Shown here: positions 12,401 to 22,986 of the stretch, one piece after another
How positions within the stretch are numbered: position 1 is the stretch's first letter
Layout: the number at the start of each line of letters is the position of its first letter
Assembly (NCBI GenBank): GCA_036785705.1
Contig: JAWUZG010000013.1
Coordinates: 22,603,501 to 22,667,500 of the forward strand
Source of the DNA: Acanthornis magna
Lineage: Eukaryota > Chordata > Aves > Passeriformes > Acanthizidae
Direction: 5' to 3'
Length of the DNA stretch: 64,000 nt
Translations under genes and position numbers: made by a program
Notes under the pieces: model-generated
The model's input: only the letters and a program-made list of their open reading frames with translations
What the model was told of the DNA's origin: nothing
Databases searched by the model: none

Positions 12401-15400
12401 TTTTGTCATGTGCAAAACTGCAGGAAAAAATCTGAAATAGGTGTATAATACTGGAACCTTAAAATCTGATAAGCTTATTTTTTACCTAGTTTGGATTTAA
12501 GGCTAGGTTAACTAGGTCAGTGACACCTTAGGGTGGTTATACAGTTCCCCAGACACTTGAATTTGGGAAGGCATTCTGGAATGCTCTGCATCGTGCCCTG
12601 GGCTCATAGATCTTGACTTCACTTGCAAGCAGCCAATTCCTCCAACCAAATGTGTGAGTAGAGAGGGAAAACACCGATGCCAAGGCAGCTCGCTCTGAGT
12701 GCAGGGAACTTCTGCATGGGGTCAGGTGAGAGGATCCTGCCCAAAATTCTTACAAGTCATTGAGGAAGGAGTACAATCACGGCTGGTCTCAGAGTTAACT
12801 GAGAGTATGGAAGCTCCACAGCCGTGAGACGTGGCAGGGGAAAACTGCACCCCTGGGGCTGTTCTGCAGCATAAACCACTAACATTAACTTCGTTGGAAA
12901 GCCTGATAACAAGTTGCCTCAAATCTGATGATGCAAATCTGGGGAACCTTGGGACTTCGCTCTCTGTTCCTTGCTCCCACACCCACCACACGAGGATAGC
13001 AAAGCCTGAAGCTTTGCTTTTTTATACATAAAGCTACATTTTTAAAGAGCAAGGCTGTGTGCACTGTATTGACGCTAAACTGGGTACAATATCACAGAGT
13101 GAAGATCTAAAATTAAAGACCTGTTGTAAAAGCTGACTTTCTGATGGACAATTTCTAGTCATTGGTTTGTATGGGCCATTTCTGGGGGACTCAGTGACAT
13201 CAGCCTCAAAAAATGCTCTGTTTTCTTGCAGACTAAAAGCCGTCCTCTCTCTCGGGGAGAATACAATGTTTACAGTACCTTCCAGAGTCACGAGCCTGAG
13301 TTTGACTACTTGAAAAGTCTAGAAATTGAGGAAAAAATTAATAAAATTAGGTGGTTACCACAACAGAATGCTGCTCACTTCCTGCTGTCTACAAATGGTA
13401 AGGGCCCTTTCTTTTGGACAAAGAACTTTGTCATTGCAATATTGTCTCACTTGTCATACACTTCAGTTTTTTTTCTATACACTTCAGTTTTTTTTTCTGA
13501 AGTGTTTTGGGGTTGTTTTAATATCTTCTCTAATTACATGTAAAATATGTTTTGATTGTAATGTTGGGTGTGAGGTCTGCATGAATATTGGGTCTGATTG
13601 TTTTTGGTGCATCATGGAGCATCTGTAAATGGAATTGTAGAGCTGGGGACATGGGTTAGTGGGAACAGTTGGACTCATGTCTTAAAGGTATTTTCCAACC
13701 TAAACTATTCTATGGAAAGACTTCCTCCTATTGTCGGAGGAATACACTTATTCTTAACAGTTTGGATCACTTTGTGAGGTCATGATGAAATTTTAGAAGC
13801 AGGAGTGACTTCTGTCTGCTGGACTGTGGAATTAAAATAATTTTCCCAGATAGAAGTCTTAGTAAACTTAAAGCATTTTTTAAACTGTGTCATCTTAAAT
13901 GCTCTGCAGGAGACTGGGGAGGAGAGGTTTGGCTTCAGTTAGCCAAGGATTTCACTGTTGGGTGAGACAAGTGTGCACTCACTGGCTGCACTTGGAACAC
14001 TTCCCTGGGAACATCTGGGAGGTGCACTCCTTTGGGACCCTAAATAATGGGGCAAATCCTGATCTCTGCCTTTGGCTGGCTCTGAGCAGCTACCTGCGAC
14101 AAACTTGGTTTCCTCTAGGACAGTTAGTGTAAGGAATTCATGTGTTTGTTTGGTTTGGTCCCTAGCAGTGATCTTTAATTTAGATAATCATACAGGGCTT
14201 AGTGGGGAATTTGGGTAATTGGTGTGTGAAACTCCCCTCTAGGCAATGTCATTTGGGTGAGTGGGACGCGCAGGGCCTTACTGCTCAGGCAGAAATTGGG
14301 ATTTTATTCAAACTGCACATCACTTTATGGGTAAAGAAGTACATCAGCATCCTTCTGCTGCAAGCAGTGGATACCCAGACAAGTCACTCATGTCCACTCT
14401 GTTGAGTCCATATTTAGTGATTTGATTCTGTATTCAGTTTGTTCTCAAGTATGTGAATTTTTTGTTTTAGATAAAACGATTAAACTATGGAAAATAAGTG
14501 AAAGGGATAAAAGAGCTGAAGGTTATAATTTAAAAGATGAAGATGGAAGACTTAGGGAGCCTTTCCGAGTCACAGAACTACGGGTATGTCTCTGTTCTTT
14601 GACTTCACCTATCTTATCGCATGTTCTCTTTTTTTGTGCTACCAAACTGAAATGTGCAAATCAAAACTGGTGTTTGGGTCAGGGTCATTTCGGAAAAAAT
14701 GGAGACACTTCATTTCTTTTAATATATAAAAACTATTTTTAAAAGTTCCTCTGGAAAGCTTGAGGGAAACTTTCACCATTATAATATTGTATTTTTGAGA
14801 GGATGACTCAAAAATTGGAACAGGGTATTCTGTGGCTGGGTAAAGGCGTGTTTGTTAGAGGTAAATTCCAGGTATTTGGATAACCTAATGGGCACTGGAA
14901 TAGTCTTGGACATTATGCTGTAGTGGTATTGGTGTAGTGCTCCGAACTTGGGATCAGGAGCAGGAGCCCAATAAATGAAACTTGGGGTTGGGGTTTTTCA
15001 TGGGGTTTTATGTTGTTCCACCATCAGCAGGAACAGAACTGAGGCTCTTGCTGCTCTCAGAGCCACCCCTCCATTGTAGGCACTTCAGCTGAGGGCCTTT
15101 CTTGGGGTTTAGTCTTGCTTTTGCTAAAGTTGAATGTTGTACAGAAGCTTTGGGTGTACATATAGTGTGTTGGGAAAGGATATCCACTGCCTCAGCGTGT
15201 GCAGGCCAGGTCTGATTGAGTATTCCAGTGAGAGCAGCTAAACCCAAGGACATCCCCAAGGATACGGTGCTGTGGCCCAGGGGTGGGAGGTGGTCCTGGG
15301 GGAGTTTTGGGTTCTGCAGCCTTGCCCTGCTGGAGCAGGTGGGGAGTTGGGGAGAGCAGGCACCTGCCAGGGCACTGGAGGAGCACCTTGGCCTCCTTAA

Positions 15401-18400
15401 GGCCCTGTCCTGCGTGGGGGAGCAGCAGCAGCAGGAACCTCTCTGCAGAGTCGGTGCTCTGCCCTTGCTGCTGCTCTGGGACAGGAAGGCTGGGCTGGGC
15501 TGGGCTGCAGCCCTTGCAGGCACTGCAGCCTGGGAGAAGGGCTGATGGATGAGCCCAGTCTGAGCAGGAGCTGGCAGAGGGAGGAAAGGCTCACCTGGAG
15601 GTACCTCCATGTGTTCAAATGCTCAGGGTTTAGTCAGCCAGAGTGTACCTGGGGCTTTGGGGTTTGTTGGCAGGTTTTGTTACAGAAACACGATGCCCGT
15701 GTTCATGGGGGAAGTGACCATGGAGGAGAAGCAGCACTTTGCACAGAGACTGTGGCATTTCCAAGTACCATTCCTGATCTTTCCCATTAGTGCATCTGTG
15801 CTGTCACAGCCAGGCTGGGAGCGCTCTGTGGTGAGATAGGACAGTGGCCTGATAAAAAGTAATGGATTAATTGTAATCGTTAGTTGGATGTAAACACTGG
15901 GAGATACAAACCAGGAAAGCAGTTAGGGAGCTCCGGGATGAGTTGGAGCCTTGTTCCAGGAAGGCAGGTTATCCTGGGCACTGGCACTCCTGTTCCTCAG
16001 CTGGATGGTGCCCCTTCGGGCTGCCCGGGCCTGGGGCCACCCTCAGCTGGGCAGTGCTGGGCACTGGCGAGGAGCTTGGGGGCAGCTGGGACACCTGGCC
16101 CTGCCAAGCCCTGGCACTCCTGAGCTCAGCTGGTTCTGGGAGCAGGACATCCAGGTGTCCCAGAATTCCTGCTGACTGTTCACAAACAAATTGGGAATTC
16201 TCTTGGAGACTGTTCTTGCCAGTTTCCTGAGCATCCCCCTGAGGTCTGGGGGCATTTCTAGGGGCTTGTTTCTATAGCTTTTAGATACCATTACAAACGC
16301 AGCCCATGGTGAGGCACCAAGGGCTGGCTCTGATGGGAGGTTTGCTGTTGGTAGTGTCCAAAGTCAGCATTCATGCACTCCCTCATTATTTTTTGTGCTC
16401 AGTGGATTTCAGAAACGTTTAGTCACCGAATCAATACAGAAATCTGTGCAGTGCAATTAATTAATTGCCATTAAACAACCTGTGGGGTTCAGGGCTCGGT
16501 GTTGGCGCCAGTTCTGTTTAAGGTCTTTATTGATGGTCTGGATGAGGACATTGAGAGCAGCCTCGGAGTTGACAGAGGATGGAAGCTGAGTGGGATTGGA
16601 TCTGCTGGAGGGCAGGAAGCTCTGCAGGGGGATCTGGACGGGCTGGATCCATGGGCTGGGGCAGGGGTGGAGGCCCCATCCCTGGAGGGATTTCATAGCT
16701 GTGTGTGGCATTTGGGGACATGGGATCGTGGTGGCCTCGGCAGTGCTCTGGGAATGGACTCGATCCTGAGGGTCTTTCCTGAGGCAGCGATGGTGTGGCT
16801 GGGTGGTGTCTGGGGAATCGGCAGAGTCTGTGCCCAGCTGTGTGCTGCGTGCCCCGTCCAGGTGCCAACGCTCAAGCCCATGGACCTGATGGTGGAGGCG
16901 AGCCCACGCAGGATCTTCGCCAACGCCCACACGTACCACATCAACTCCATCTCTGTCAACAGCGACTACGCCACATACCTGTCTGCAGACGACCTCCGCA
17001 TCAACCTCTGGCACCTGGAAGTCACCAACAGGAGCTTTAGTATCCTTTTGTGCCCTCGCACAGCGGGTGCAGCTCAGCTGCCTGTGTTTAAGAGAATCAC
17101 TTTAATGTTACTAATTAGGGTGGGTGTTTGAATCCAGGGATTAAAAGAGGATTTTAAAGTCTGGAGGTGTAATGCAGCAAAAGCAGGCTTTGGGATGCTC
17201 AGTCATTCCTAAGGGCAAGCACGCCTCCAATAGAAAACCGTCAGTAGAAATATCAGCGAGGGTTTGATTTCTAAGGAGAAACTGAGGAATTGTGGGAGCA
17301 TCCTCAATTTGTGGCATTCAATCAGCTTAAATAAGAGTTGCTGGATATGGACAATAGATCCTTTGTTACTGTGGATACTTCTTTCAAAGTTTGTGGTCTC
17401 TTAACTGAGTGACACTACTCTTAAAGAAACCAAATCTCAATATTTTTTCATGTCAAATGATACCATTAACTGCAGAAATAATTTTCAGATCTTTTTGCAA
17501 ACCTGTGCATCCAAAACTAACAGCATGTTTTATATTGACAAATCCGCAGTAAAATAAAAGTTGCAGGAGTACTGACTCCTAAATAGGTCATTTTCTAAAG
17601 CTTTAGGTAAAGAGATTAGGTGTTTTTGGTGTGCAATAGGAAGCACTAAGAAGGAGGCTTGAGAATACTTGTTGGACTTTGATTCTTGTGGGATATTCTT
17701 TCACTCTGGGAGTCTGAAATTGTTCAGCGTCTGTGGATTTGAGATGGAGAGAGCTGGAGAGGCACTTTTTAAAAGAGCATGTAGTGGCAGGACAAGGGGC
17801 AATGGCTTCCTTCTGCCAGAGGGCAGGGTTAGATGGGACTTTGGGAAGGAATTGTTCCCTGGGAGGGTGATGAGGCCCTGGCACAGGTGTCCAGAGCAGC
17901 TGTGGCTGCCCCTGGATCCCTGGCAGTGTCCAAGGCCAGGTTTGACATTGGGATTTAGAGCAGTCTGGTCCCTTCCACCCCAGACCATTCTGGGATTCTT
18001 GTCAAATCCAGGCTTCTTATGGCTCTTCCCCTCTCCCCTCTCCCTTTTGTACCTCGCACACGGTAGAAAGGAGGATCTCAGCCCAGTTTCTCCCTGGCAT
18101 TTTTAAGCTCTGTCAGCGATTAGCAGGCAGAGGGGCTCAAGTGTGAGCGTTGCAGGCCTTTACCAGCTGTGGCAGACATCGTGGACATCAAGCCGGCCAA
18201 CATGGAGGAGCTGACGGAGGTGATCACGGCGGCCGAGTTCCACCCGCACCAGTGCAACACCTTCGTGTACAGCAGCAGCAAGGGCACCATCCGCCTGTGC
18301 GACATGCGCTCGGCGGCGCTGTGCGACCAGCACTCCAAGTGTGAGTGCCCTTCCTCTGCTCTCTGCTGCGTGGCGTGGGGCCAGCCTCCCTGGGGAGCCA

Positions 18401-21308
18401 GCCAGGGCCGCAGGGCTGGGGCATGGGACATCTCCATTGTCTTGTTCTAGGCCTCCACCGAGCACAAGTGTAGCGTGAGGCACCACCTGACTGCTCCTGT
18501 TTGCCCATTTTGGCCTCATAACCTGATGGGAGCGAGTGCTTTGGGCACCAGTGAGACCTGTCTGCTGGCCACTCTCAGGCTGGGTGCCTCTCAAGGTATC
18601 TGCTCATCACGTCCCAGTTCAGGGCAGCTCTTTCACTTCTGTGCATTGGAAGCTGGGCTGACGCTGCCAGAATCCCTTTCCCCTGTGAGCAGGGCAGCTG
18701 CTAGGATAGGATTAATCCCTAGGAATATGCCCTGGAAGTTTCCAGGGGTGCAGGGTGGCTGCACCTTAGGCTGCTGAGCCACCAGAGCTTGAGTAGGTGA
18801 GGAAGGAAAGCTTTGCTGTGGAAGCCGTGAGGCTCCTGCCTGGGCCTTGCACACAGCCTTGTGTTCCCTGCGCCCTGCTGGCAGAGCTGTGCTTCAGCAG
18901 TGTGCCCAGCCCTGTGGGGTACCTGCCGCACTGATACTCCAGGCCAGCTTCCTGCAGTGCAGAGAGGGCTTTCTGGGTGCTGGAAGGAAATGTCTGTGCA
19001 ATGGGAAGTGGAGAATGCGAGGCCACCCCATTGATCTGGTTCACTGTTGCATTAAATCACTTAAAAGCACTTTCTTTTTAACTGCTTGTGACTGAATCAT
19101 ATCCTGTTGCAAGGGGTCTGTCAAAAATGAGGAAAGTCTGAGTGGCCTGGGTCAGGAATCTCTGATTTCAGGGGCTGACTCGTGGATTTAAACAAGACAT
19201 GTCCTGATCTGCTCTAAAATCCTGCAGACTGTGTTGCAAATGTAGCTGCTCACATTGCAGTGGGCTGTTTAGTACAGCTGTGGTTCAGATCTAAAGAAAA
19301 GTACATTGTCCAGTGGCCTCCTTGTGCTTGGGCCGCTGTTGTTGCCATCTGCTGCTGTTCCATGTGATGTGTAGATCAGGTGTGATGTTACTGTACCCAC
19401 TGCTGTTCGTTGCTTTGGTTGATCCCCAAGACCCCTGAGTTGTGGTTTGCTGGTGCTGTGCTCCAGCTGAATGCTGGAGATGGACATCTGGCAATCTGAT
19501 GACCTAGAACGCCACATTGCTTAAAAAAAGATTATTTCCGAAAAGTGTCTAACAGCAACTTTCTTCAGGAAGAAACTAGTCATTGATTTAAAATTTTCCA
19601 ATACTGAAAACATTAGAAGTCGTAAGACCTGGCGTTGGTTTCATGTGGAACTGTGTGTTTTCTCTGCAGTTTTTGAGGAACCTGAAGATCCTAGCAGCAG
19701 ATCATTTTTTTCAGAAATAATATCCTCGATATCTGATGTGAAATTCAGCCACAGCGGGCGATACATGATGACAAGAGACTACCTGTCTGTCAAGGTGTGG
19801 GACCTCAACATGGAGAACAGGCCCGTGGAGACCTACCAGGTACAGTGTCCACGTGTCCTGATGCGTCCCTTTTGTCCCTGTCCCTCGGTCTGTGTCCAAC
19901 ACATGTCCGTGTCCCCAGGTGCACGAGTACCTGCGCAGCAAGCTGTGCTCCCTGTACGAGAACGACTGCATCTTCGACAAGTTCGAGTGCTGCTGGAATG
20001 GCACCGACAGGTGAGGGCTGCAGGGGCTCGGGGTGCCCTCGGCACCTGGAGTGGGTTCCAGCCTGGGGGGGCCAGGGCTGGCTGCTCTCAACGTGAGGGG
20101 GCACATGGCTCTGAGTTACTGAGGGCAGCAATCCCCCTGGAGCAGGCACTGCACACAAACATTGTCAGAGATATTCCTGCCCCTGTGCTCAGGTGAGCCC
20201 CACCTGCAGAGCTGCCCCAGCCCTGCCCAGCACAGGAAGGAGCTGGAGCTGCTGGACAGAGTCCATGGAGGCTCCAGGATGAGCAGAGGATGGAGCAGCT
20301 CTGCTGGGAGGGAAGGCTGCGAGAGCTGGGATTGTTCAGCTGCAGAGGAGAAGCTTTGGGGTGAGCTCAGGGTGGCCTCACAGGACCTGAAGGAGCCAAC
20401 AAGGAACATGGAGAGAGACTTTGGACAAGGGATGGAGGGACAGGACACAGGGAATGGCTTCCCATGGCAGAGGGCAGGGCTGGATGGGATATTGGGCAGG
20501 AATTCCTCCCTGGGAGGGTGGGCAGGCCCTGGCACAGGTGCCCAGAGCAGCTGTGGCTGCCCCTGGATCCCTGGCAGTGTCCAAGGCCAGGCTGGACATT
20601 GGGGCTTGGAGCAGCCTGGGACAGTGGGAGGTGTCCCTGCCATGGCAGGGCTGGCACTGGGTGGGCTCTGAGGTCTCTTCCACCCCACACCAGTCTGTGA
20701 CTTGTGTTGACATGGGACAAAGGGAGAGAGGAGCACTAGGAAGACCTGCTTTGCTCAAGCTCAGCTGAGCAAAGTGTGACTGCAGTTGAGTGCCATTGGC
20801 AGGAGGGGACACTGGGGGAACACCTGCTAAAGGAAGTGGTGCAGTGGAAGCAGTGCTGGAGTCGCAGAGGAATTGAGCAGAGGTGTCCAGTGGGGAGGAG
20901 AGGAATGGAGCAGAATGGAATGCCATGGCCTGGTCATGAACGTGGTCTGACAGTCACCTCACATGACAGAGAGAGGAGCAGGTGGGAATTATTTATAACA
21001 AGATCTGCCTTTCTTTTCCTCGAACCAGTACAATCATGACTGGATCTTACAACAACTTCTTCCGGACGTTTGAGCGGAACACGCACCGGGACACCACCCT
21101 GGAGGCCTCCCGGGAGAGCAGCAAACCTCGTGCCATCCTAAAGCCACGCAAAGTGTGCACAAGTGGGAAGAGGAAGAAGGATGAAATTAGCGTTGACAGT
21201 CTGGACTTCAACAAGAAGATTCTGCACACAGCGTGGCACCCCATGGAGAACATCATCGCTGTAGCTGCCACCAATAACTTGTATTTATTCCAGGAAAAGA
21301 TTAACTAA
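449..21308 (+). CDS. PPP2R2D: PP2A regulatory subunit B55-delta (spliced, 10 coding exons)
   Basis: Substrate-targeting B55 subunit of the PP2A heterotrimer, a WD40 beta-propeller. In known biology B55-delta drives mitotic exit and is inhibited by Greatwall-phosphorylated ENSA/ARPP19. Exons: 449-455, 691-786, 10966-11063, 13232-13397, 14471-14583, 16862-17039, 18176-18340, 19670-19839, 19919-20010, 21029-21308. They sum to 1365 nt, 454 residues plus TAA; I recall the human protein as 453. Both PR55 family signatures are present: [15 protein letters not shown] at residues 90-104 and [15 protein letters not shown] at 181-195. The R2D paralogue is chosen over R2A because the exon 5/6 junction reads [11 protein letters not shown] then VPTLKPMDL, and because BNIP3 is the neighbour. 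No frameshift or internal stop is seen. The protein is expected in cytoplasm and nucleus, with no signal peptide or membrane segment. Confidence 0.96.
691..786 (+). CDS. PPP2R2D: PPP2R2D coding exon 2
   Basis: Encodes the Gly-rich N-terminus and the start of propeller blade 1 ([19 protein letters not shown]). The acceptor is a tandem CAGTAG: splicing after CAG (690) gives one extra Val compared with splicing after TAG (693), and both keep frame. Donor GTGAGG at 787. Confidence 0.9.
944..1436 (-). mobile_element. CR1 LINE 3' fragment, minus orientation
   Basis: Begins with the reverse-complemented CR1 3' core (TTGGAAGGGACCTCTGGAGA) and continues through the characteristic block CTGGGCAGCTGTTCCAGGGC to GAGGAGCCCAGAACTGGGCC. 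At about 490 bases it is one of the longer copies here. It is 5'-truncated with no intact reverse transcriptase. Confidence 0.85.
4400..4590 (+). mobile_element. CR1 LINE 3' fragment
   Basis: Plus-sense CR1 3' end: GCCCAGAGAAGCTGTGGCTG, then GGTTGGAGCAGCCTGGGACA, the AGGTCCCTTC core and a GGGATTCCATCAT tail. Intronic and 5'-truncated. Confidence 0.82.
5430..5466 (+). repeat. (GGGTT)n-like tract, G-quadruplex candidate
   Basis: Seven runs of three or four Gs, separated by TT or T, occur in 37 bases inside PPP2R2D intron 2. Four such runs already meet the usual quadruplex pattern. The unit is not the TTAGGG telomere repeat. Confidence 0.75.
10966..11063 (+). CDS. PPP2R2D: PPP2R2D coding exon 3
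   Basis: Encodes [20 protein letters not shown] and then [13 protein letters not shown], a propeller strand set almost invariant in B55 proteins. Acceptor TTTACAG ends at 10965; donor GTCAGT starts at 11064. Enters in phase 1 and leaves in phase 0. Confidence 0.96.
11064..13231 (+). other. PPP2R2D: PPP2R2D intron 3
   Basis: About 2.2 kb of mostly unique sequence without recognisable CR1 core or extra exon. The acceptor TTTTCTTGCAG is strong. Confidence 0.8.
13232..13397 (+). CDS. PPP2R2D: PPP2R2D coding exon 4 (PR55 signature 1)
   Basis: Encodes [20 protein letters not shown] and then the family signature [15 protein letters not shown], ending FLLSTN plus one base. Donor GTAAGG. The first residue is Thr where I recall mammals having Asn. 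Confidence 0.96.
13398..14470 (+). other. PPP2R2D: PPP2R2D intron 4
   Basis: About 1.1 kb. It contains a short CR1 tail (about 13640-13716). The rest is unique and AT-rich, ending in polypyrimidine TTTTTTGTTTTAG. Confidence 0.8.
13640..13716 (+). mobile_element. CR1 3' tail fragment
   Basis: GTTGGACTCATGTCTTAAAG followed by TTTTCCAACCTAAACTATTC matches the very 3' end of CR1 in plus sense. Only about 75 bases are recognisable. Confidence 0.6.
14471..14583 (+). CDS. PPP2R2D: PPP2R2D coding exon 5
   Basis: Encodes [20 protein letters not shown] (its first codon is split with exon 4) and then [18 protein letters not shown]. The last part is paralogue-diagnostic and matches the delta type rather than the alpha type. 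Donor GTATGT. Confidence 0.96.
14584..16861 (+). other. PPP2R2D: PPP2R2D intron 5
   Basis: About 2.3 kb. The centre (15.0-15.6 kb) is GC-rich and open on both strands by chance. A CR1 copy with a decayed reverse-transcriptase piece fills 16485-16795 and ends roughly 70 bases before exon 6. Confidence 0.8.
16485..16795 (+). mobile_element. CR1 LINE with decayed ORF2 reverse-transcriptase remnant
   Basis: The plus strand at about 16499-16570 translates to [19 protein letters not shown], matching the CR1/LINE reverse-transcriptase motif GPVLFN-IFINDLD. Next come [12 protein letters not shown] and then the 3'-UTR block TGTGTGGCATTTGGGGACAT. The sequence between motif and tail is shortened, so the copy is internally deleted and non-functional. 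Confidence 0.75.
16862..17039 (+). CDS. PPP2R2D: PPP2R2D coding exon 6 (PR55 signature 2)
   Basis: Encodes [20 protein letters not shown] and signature [15 protein letters not shown], ending [12 protein letters not shown] plus one base. The coding strand is GC-richer than exons 3-5. The donor after the last A is GTATCC, a weak match beyond the GT. Confidence 0.95.
17040..18175 (+). other. PPP2R2D: PPP2R2D intron 6
   Basis: About 1.1 kb. The first part is unique and AT-rich; a plus-oriented CR1 fragment occupies about 17745-18002. The acceptor is CCAGCTGTGGCAG. Confidence 0.8.
17745..18002 (+). mobile_element. CR1 LINE 3' fragment
   Basis: Plus-sense blocks include AATGGCTTCCTTCTGCCAGA, CCAGAGCAGCTGTGGCTGCC and a CCATTCTGGGATTCTT tail. 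Confidence 0.82.
18176..18340 (+). CDS. PPP2R2D: PPP2R2D coding exon 7
   Basis: Encodes [20 protein letters not shown] (first codon split with exon 6) and [20 protein letters not shown], then [15 protein letters not shown]. Donor GTGAGT. Codon use is strongly GC-ended. Confidence 0.96.
18341..19669 (+). other. PPP2R2D: PPP2R2D intron 7
   Basis: About 1.3 kb of unique sequence with no clear repeat or exon. Ends in acceptor GTTTTCTCTGCAG. Confidence 0.8.
19670..19839 (+). CDS. PPP2R2D: PPP2R2D coding exon 8
   Basis: Encodes [20 protein letters not shown] and [20 protein letters not shown], then [16 protein letters not shown]. Donor GTACAG. Followed by an intron of only 79 bases (19840-19918). 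Confidence 0.96.
19919..20010 (+). CDS. PPP2R2D: PPP2R2D coding exon 9
   Basis: Encodes [20 protein letters not shown] and [10 protein letters not shown] plus two bases. Acceptor GTCCCCAG, donor GTGAGG. Confidence 0.96.
20011..21028 (+). other. PPP2R2D: PPP2R2D intron 9
   Basis: About 1.0 kb, roughly half of it a plus-oriented CR1 copy (20215-20700). The acceptor is CTCGAACCAG. Confidence 0.85.
20215..20700 (+). mobile_element. CR1 LINE 3' fragment, long copy
   Basis: About 485 bases of plus-sense CR1 3' region: AGCTGGAGCTGCTGGACAGA, GGACAGGACACAGGGAATGG, GAGCAGCTGTGGCTGCCCCT, then CAGCCTGGGACAGTGGGAGG and a degenerate tail. It lies wholly within intron 9. Confidence 0.88.
21029..21308 (+). 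CDS. PPP2R2D: PPP2R2D coding exon 10 (C-terminus and stop)
   Basis: Encodes the last propeller blade, from [18 protein letters not shown] through basic [20 protein letters not shown] to [14 protein letters not shown] and TAA at 21306-21308. The basic insert is the expected B55 feature. Confidence 0.96.
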
Positions 21309-21861
21309 GGATGGCTGCCCGCGGACAGAGTCTCGTCTCGCATAGTTCAGCTCAGTTGTTTATCTGTAACAGAAGGCCTTGTTGTCCTATCAGTGAGGAA
21401 CATTGATGCACTTACTTCCCTTGAGCTAACGGAGAGCATCTGGCCTGGCTTTGAGTTCCTGGTGTGGTTCTGCCTTTGGTGGGGTGGGAGCGTCCACGCG
21501 GCTTTCGGGGAGGACCCTCCGAGGCAGAATTGGTGGACAGTGCTCAATGAGGCCAACACTCAAAACAAATGTATTTATTGATGTCTGAGCCTTCCTTTCC
21601 AGTTTATAGACCAAAAAATTTAACACCCAAGAAGAAAAAGTTGTCATAAAAGTGTAATTTCTCTCTCTTGCTCTCTCTGCTGTAATATTTGGGCCTTTCA
21701 GAACATTCTTGTGCTTGATGCCTGTACATTCCTCCCCGGGCCTGGGGCCAGGGTGTGACCTCAGAGCGCTGGGGTAGGGCTTGAGTTGGGGTCTAGGCAG
21801 GTGTCCATGACTATTTACTCACCAACTGTACCTATAGCCACACCTTCAGTGGAAACCACTT

Positions 21862-21867
21862 AATAAA
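21862..21867 (+). terminator. PPP2R2D: proximal polyadenylation signal AATAAA
   Basis: AATAAA about 550 bases after the stop codon. It would give a short 3' UTR isoform. Confidence 0.5.
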
Positions 21868-22980
21868 TAACAGCCTATCAAACGTGTTCTTAGAGCTGGA
21901 GGGATGTATTCAGTCTTCTTTTTGTATTGCATGTCCTGAGCTGGTGCAGAACAGTTCTGGTGGCACCTCTGACAGGGTTTGCCCCAAAACACCGAGTTTT
22001 TGGCAGACTAATACAAACTTTTTTGTGTAGTATTTCAGATTCTAAATTTAGAGTTTCCATGGCATTGTCATAGAGTTGGAGTTGCACTGGATTTGTTGTC
22101 AAAGGCTCTGTGTGTGCCAAGTAGGAGATGGAAAGGGTCCTAGAAACATCCACAGCCTTAACCAAGTGTCGGCCTTGCACGGAGGGAACCAAAACATCGA
22201 CACCTTCTCTGCTTTGAGGATAAAAATGCAGCTTCTCTGGTTCATCTCACCCTCAGCCAGAGACAGACCTGACGTGCATTATGGTTTTTAACCTTTTTAG
22301 TATTTGTCACGAAGGGAACAGTTAATTTTAAGTATTTGGCGTAGTCTCTTGTATTTCCCACTGCAGTTCCAGAGCGACTCAGGGCTGTGCTGTGGCACGG
22401 CCGGGCTGGGCTGCCCAGGCTGGCGGGACAGCGCCTGCTGGAGCTCTCTTGCTGACTTATTTTAAGCCTTAGGTACTGTTTCTTTTTTTGGTTTTTTTTC
22501 TTCCAAAGAGGCCTAAATCACATCCCGTTCCCCCGGAAGAGCCTGGGGCCCAAGGGCCCCGGAGCTGCCGGCATGTCCAGCAGCCAGAGGCTGCGCTCTG
22601 CCATGTGCCTGCAGCCTGGGAACGCAGTCCCAGAGCCCCAAGCTTTCCCCCAGCAAATCCCAAGTGTGGTTACACTCCGTTTTTCCTGGAACAAAGGTGT
22701 GTTCCAGTCCCAAGAGCAAACCATGGCCGTCCCGCCCCTCCCGGTACCGCCCCCCAAGCCTTTGGGTCCCAGGAAGGTGGGAAAGACAAAGCCTGAGGTT
22801 CTACCACGAAGGGTTCGGTTCAGTCAGTCCTGTCCTGTACATTGGTGGTGACACTTTGGAACTCTGGAGATGTGGAACTGGGGGGTCGCTGAAGCGTTGA
22901 TCCGACCGCGTTCCCAATGCCTGCTCGAGCCGATCCGTGGGGTTGTACATAATTGTTCAGTTCTTTTGACCAAAAAGTTT

Positions 22981-22986
22981 AATAAA
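22981..22986 (+). terminator. PPP2R2D: distal polyadenylation signal AATAAA
   Basis: AATAAA preceded by TGTACATAATTG and followed 20-40 bases later by GT-rich CCCTGTGTTTTGATG, a normal cleavage-site arrangement. Probable main end of PPP2R2D. Confidence 0.7.

Noticed and set aside
15008..15610. 200-codon antisense frame in PPP2R2D intron 5
   Set aside because: Low-complexity Ser/Ala/Pro in a GC-rich intron, and the plus strand is open too. Judged chance.
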